From the NCBI RefSeq assembly GCF_001613365.1, contig NZ_BDCF01000001.1:124001-188000 (forward strand): 64,000 nucleotides of DNA, given 5' to 3'. The stretch is from Nocardia xishanensis NBRC 101358 (lineage in GTDB: Bacteria; Actinomycetota; Actinomycetes; Mycobacteriales; Mycobacteriaceae). Positions within the stretch are counted from its first letter, which is position 1, and each line of letters begins with the position of its first letter. Positions 63,946 to 64,000 of this stretch are shown here, one piece after another. The position numbers were made by a program, and so were the translations under genes. The notes under the pieces were generated by a model. That model saw only the letters and a list, made by a program, of their open reading frames with translations. It ran no database searches and was not told where the DNA came from.

Positions 63946-64000
63946 CCGAGAAACCAGGCAACACCACAGACGAGAATCTGAACTGGCTGGTGACCCGCTT
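63942..64000 (+). CDS. Roadblock/LC7 protein (CvnB-like), truncated by the window edge
   Basis: Only the first 19 codons are inside the window. They begin MTEKPGNTTDENLNWLVTR, the typical opening of CvnB roadblock proteins, which act as GTPase-activating-like partners. ATG 63942 overlaps the kinase stop by four bases. A DUF742 protein and a small GTPase are expected beyond the edge. Confidence 0.75.
   Translation, partial: MTEKPGNTTDENLNWLVTR

Overview
The window is high-GC actinobacterial DNA that most resembles Nocardia. The pointers are a tandem pair of MspA-type outer-membrane porins, an RpfB resuscitation-promoting factor, a GT39 protein O-mannosyltransferase, an AcpM-type acyl carrier protein, MprA/MprB with PepD, and a MoeA-like Glp protein with its membrane partner. 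Gene order matches, as far as I remember it, two blocks of the Mycobacterium tuberculosis map: Rv0981-Rv0996 (mprA, mprB, pepD, moaB2, mscL, Rv0991c/ruc, the folate cyclo-ligase, galU, moeA1, rimJ, Rv0996) and Rv1001-Rv1009 (arcA, pmt, rsmI, metG, tatD, rpfB). Between them lies about 35 kb of accessory DNA. No database search was possible, so all family assignments come from reading motifs and order.

Layout. Bases 1-12400 hold a secreted lipase, rpfB, tatD, metG, an ICL/PEP-mutase family enzyme, an SDR, soxR with a SoxR-type palindrome, arcA with a small GntR regulator, pmt and rsmI. Bases 12400-19800 hold a GT4 glycosyltransferase, then a three-gene minus-strand operon: a GNAT-fold acyltransferase-like protein, a ThiF/nitroreductase fusion (Rv1355c-like) and a GAF-GGDEF-EAL c-di-GMP enzyme (Rv1354c-like). 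A pair of GyrI-like proteins follows. Bases 20100-31800 are accessory: a PAS-like protein, DoxX, a secreted serine hydrolase, two RNHCP zinc-finger proteins behind a possible leader peptide, a divergent OafA-type acyltransferase and large membrane protein, a MarR-regulated membrane gene, and a fragment of a DyP peroxidase.

Bases 31995-33752 are a four-gene, translationally coupled cluster with the architecture of thiocyanate hydrolase (scnB-scnA-scnC plus a P15K-like maturation factor), including the cobalt-type CTLCSC motif. Bases 34776-42138 look like one regulon. An AfsR/SARP regulator is surrounded by a cytochrome P450 with a 3Fe-4S ferredoxin, a DrrA/DrrB-like ABC exporter and an alpha/beta hydrolase. 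Three promoters here carry the same module: three heptamers at exact 11-bp spacing, 7 bases, then a conserved 15-base block. This is the most interesting system in the window.

Bases 42637-46863 carry an MFS-HAD pair, an IS30 remnant, and a MerR regulator facing an orphan AcpM-type carrier protein across a classic MerR operator. After a tRNA-Ala(CGC), the conserved block runs from the Glp/GlpR divisome pair through galU, the CIRCE-controlled ruc, mscL, the two porins, moaB2-pepD-mprB-mprA, and finally a Cvn-type (conservon) histidine kinase whose roadblock partner is cut off by the window edge.

Recurrent intergenic features are a palindromic repeat with a 34-base core (four copies), several strong hairpin terminators, and promoters placed for leaderless transcripts.
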